Of a stretch of DNA of 64,000 nucleotides, positions 62,880 to 64,000 are shown one piece after another. Numbering within the stretch: the stretch's first letter is position 1; every line of letters starts with the position of its first letter. The position numbers and the translations under genes are program-made. The stretch covers positions 6,280,432 through 6,344,431 of the forward strand of contig NZ_CM001403.1 of NCBI RefSeq assembly GCF_000166195.2, given 5' to 3'. Origin of the DNA: Mucilaginibacter paludis DSM 18603. Lineage in GTDB: Bacteria; Bacteroidota; Bacteroidia; Sphingobacteriales; Sphingobacteriaceae. Below the pieces are notes generated by a model, which saw only the letters and a program-made list of their open reading frames with translations, had not been told where the DNA came from and did not search any database.

Positions 62880-63554
62880 ATGATTGACCCAAAAATTCAG
62901 GAAGCTATAAAAAGCTCAATAGAAATTTTCGCAGAAAAGAATGAGCTTAACACTAAAGCTATTCAGGATGATCTGATCAAAGTATTCTCGAGCGATGAGG
63001 ATTTTTTATCAAAAGTAGATCTTTTAGATGCCGTGTTTGATGACTATCCGCAAATGGAAGCCCTGCGCGAAGTGTTTTTTGATTTGTTGCTGATGAATTT
63101 TTTCAGCGCGGATGTGATCAAGTTGGAAGACGATTACCTGGATTCGCCCGAATGGGAGCAGATTGAAGAGGATACCCTTGATCGTGGTACAGAGCTTTTA
63201 AATGTGTTGCTGTATTTAAACGAGTGTAAAGACGAAGATATCGAACCTGAACTGGAAGATTTTTTAAAGGAATTTTTGCTGGTTGATGAAGATGAGTTTC
63301 AGGATGAACACCGCATCTACGAGGATATTATTGCTAACCAGATCCTGATGGAAACTTCCATTGGCGAAATAGCAAGTGCCGCTGCAAATGTGGACGATGA
63401 ATCAGAATTGAAAGATCTATTTTATCCCATCATGTGCTTTTTTTATGATGTAGAGCCATCCGAAGAGATCAGAGCCGAAGTGGAAAGAAATTCGGTAGCA
63501 AAAGATTTTGATATGGCTGTGTTTAGCATTCTTGAAAACTTCAATCAAAATTAA
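62880..63554 (+). CDS. acidic helical protein, unknown function
   Basis: This 224-residue protein is very acidic (many Asp and Glu, with EDDYLDSPEWEQIEED and LVDEDEFQDEH), predicted mostly helical, and lacks a signal peptide or membrane helix. It starts 4 bases after the dihydroorotase-like gene and ends 7 bases before the DUF4199 gene, so it is in the same operon. No family was recognised. Confidence 0.7.
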   Translation: MIDPKIQEAIKSSIEIFAEKNELNTKAIQDDLIKVFSSDEDFLSKVDLLDAVFDDYPQMEALREVFFDLLLMNFFSADVIKLEDDYLDSPEWEQIEEDTLDRGTELLNVLLYLNECKDEDIEPELEDFLKEFLLVDEDEFQDEHRIYEDIIANQILMETSIGEIASAAANVDDESELKDLFYPIMCFFYDVEPSEEIRAEVERNSVAKDFDMAVFSILENFNQN

Positions 63555-63561
63555 ATTACCA

Positions 63562-64000
63562 ATGGAATCACAATCATTAAATCCAACTAAAATTGCTACC
63601 AAGTGGGCTTTTATTAATTTGGTTGCCCAAATTATTATAACTTATGCTTTCCAGCTTTTAAACATGGATATTAATAGCCCGCTAAAATACATATCTTATG
63701 TTCCGATGATTGGATGTTTGTTTTTGGCGCAAAAGGAATTTCGTGATGAGCAACTCGGTGGTTTTATGACCTTTAGCCAAGCTTTTTCAGCCGGTTTTAG
63801 ATATGCTATATTTTCAGGACTGCTTTTGGCAGTTTTTATTTACCTGTATTATTCCATTCTAAGCCCGGAAATTTTGAGTAAGACCTTGGCCGTTTCGGAA
63901 AGTGCCCTGGAAGCAAAAGGGATGACAAGTGCAGAAATTGATAAAGCCATGGGAATGACGAGGAAATATGGCCCTTTGTTTTTTGGATTTGGAATAGCGA
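63562..64000 (+). CDS. DUF4199-like membrane protein, 5' part
   Basis: The frame opens at ATG 63562 and runs off the right edge; 146 residues are visible. It has helices at about 16-36, 44-58 and 77-101, with a glycine-rich GGFMTFSQAFSAGFRY between the second and third. This layout is typical of DUF4199 proteins of Bacteroidota. Function is unknown. It is part of the batA-pyrC' operon. Confidence 0.8.
   Translation, partial: MESQSLNPTKIATKWAFINLVAQIIITYAFQLLNMDINSPLKYISYVPMIGCLFLAQKEFRDEQLGGFMTFSQAFSAGFRYAIFSGLLLAVFIYLYYSILSPEILSKTLAVSESALEAKGMTSAEIDKAMGMTRKYGPLFFGFGIA

Overview
The window looks like a chromosomal segment of a Sphingobacteriaceae member of the Bacteroidota (Mucilaginibacter/Pedobacter type). 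This rests on gliding/type IX secretion genes (GldC and a GldN-family protein), Bacteroidota -7 promoter boxes (TAnnTTTG) in front of many genes, a CxxxY-type CcmE, and a gene content typical of the family. No rRNA, tRNA, CRISPR array, prophage or transposase gene was recognised.

Layout. 1-1.2 kb: gene tail, small membrane proteins, gldC. 1.5-8.4 kb: signalling cluster of a CHASE3-GAF hybrid kinase with three receiver domains, CheR, a CheB catalytic domain and a REC-PAS-kinase-REC protein, with no chemoreceptor or CheA. 9-17 kb: cytochrome c maturation genes (ccmB, ccmC, ccmD-like, ccmE, ccmF) interleaved with a carboxypeptidase-regulatory-domain protein and glutamate dehydrogenase. 17.4-21.3 kb: orphan GldN-family protein, small proteins, DUF2520 protein, 2Fe-2S ferredoxin, IscX. 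21.4-25.3 kb: KdsC-like phosphatase, Maf, then a tightly overlapping trio of an atypical Lgt-like membrane protein, a radical SAM enzyme resembling the tetraether lipid synthase group, and a small membrane protein. 25.8-30.6 kb: Ppx/GppA, SDR, DnaJ, GrpE, FtsE-like ATPase. 30.9-37 kb: acyl-CoA reductase with a repeat-expanded insert, dicluster ferredoxin, MarR-GNAT regulator, NlpC/P60 peptidase, Nfu, PurB. 37.2-43.8 kb: TetR-controlled RND efflux operon. 44-53.3 kb: AEC transporter, transglutaminase-like protein, nuoD and nuoC separated by 1.16 kb of repeats, pdxH, YqgE, LOG. 53.9-57.7 kb: pirin, an anti-sigma/trypsin-like protease fusion with its ECF sigma factor, and three tandem Thr/Lys-rich lipoproteins. 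57.8-64 kb: phytoene-dehydrogenase-like oxidoreductase, BatA-domain protein, a dihydroorotase homolog without its metal ligands, an acidic protein and the start of a DUF4199 protein.

The intergenic DNA is unusually repetitive. Families seen: a modular ~0.4-0.5 kb element in three copies whose hairpin stems vary in a compensated way; AATCAGTG-type arrays lying just after stop codons; degenerate AATAACC, CACATTC and GATT word arrays. One such array lies inside the acyl-CoA reductase gene and is translated in frame.

The strongest candidates for undescribed biology are the Lgt-like/radical SAM/membrane-protein trio (23-25 kb), the modular hairpin repeat, and the sigma factor/anti-sigma-protease pair. 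All functional assignments come from reading the sequence and remembered family motifs. No database search was run.
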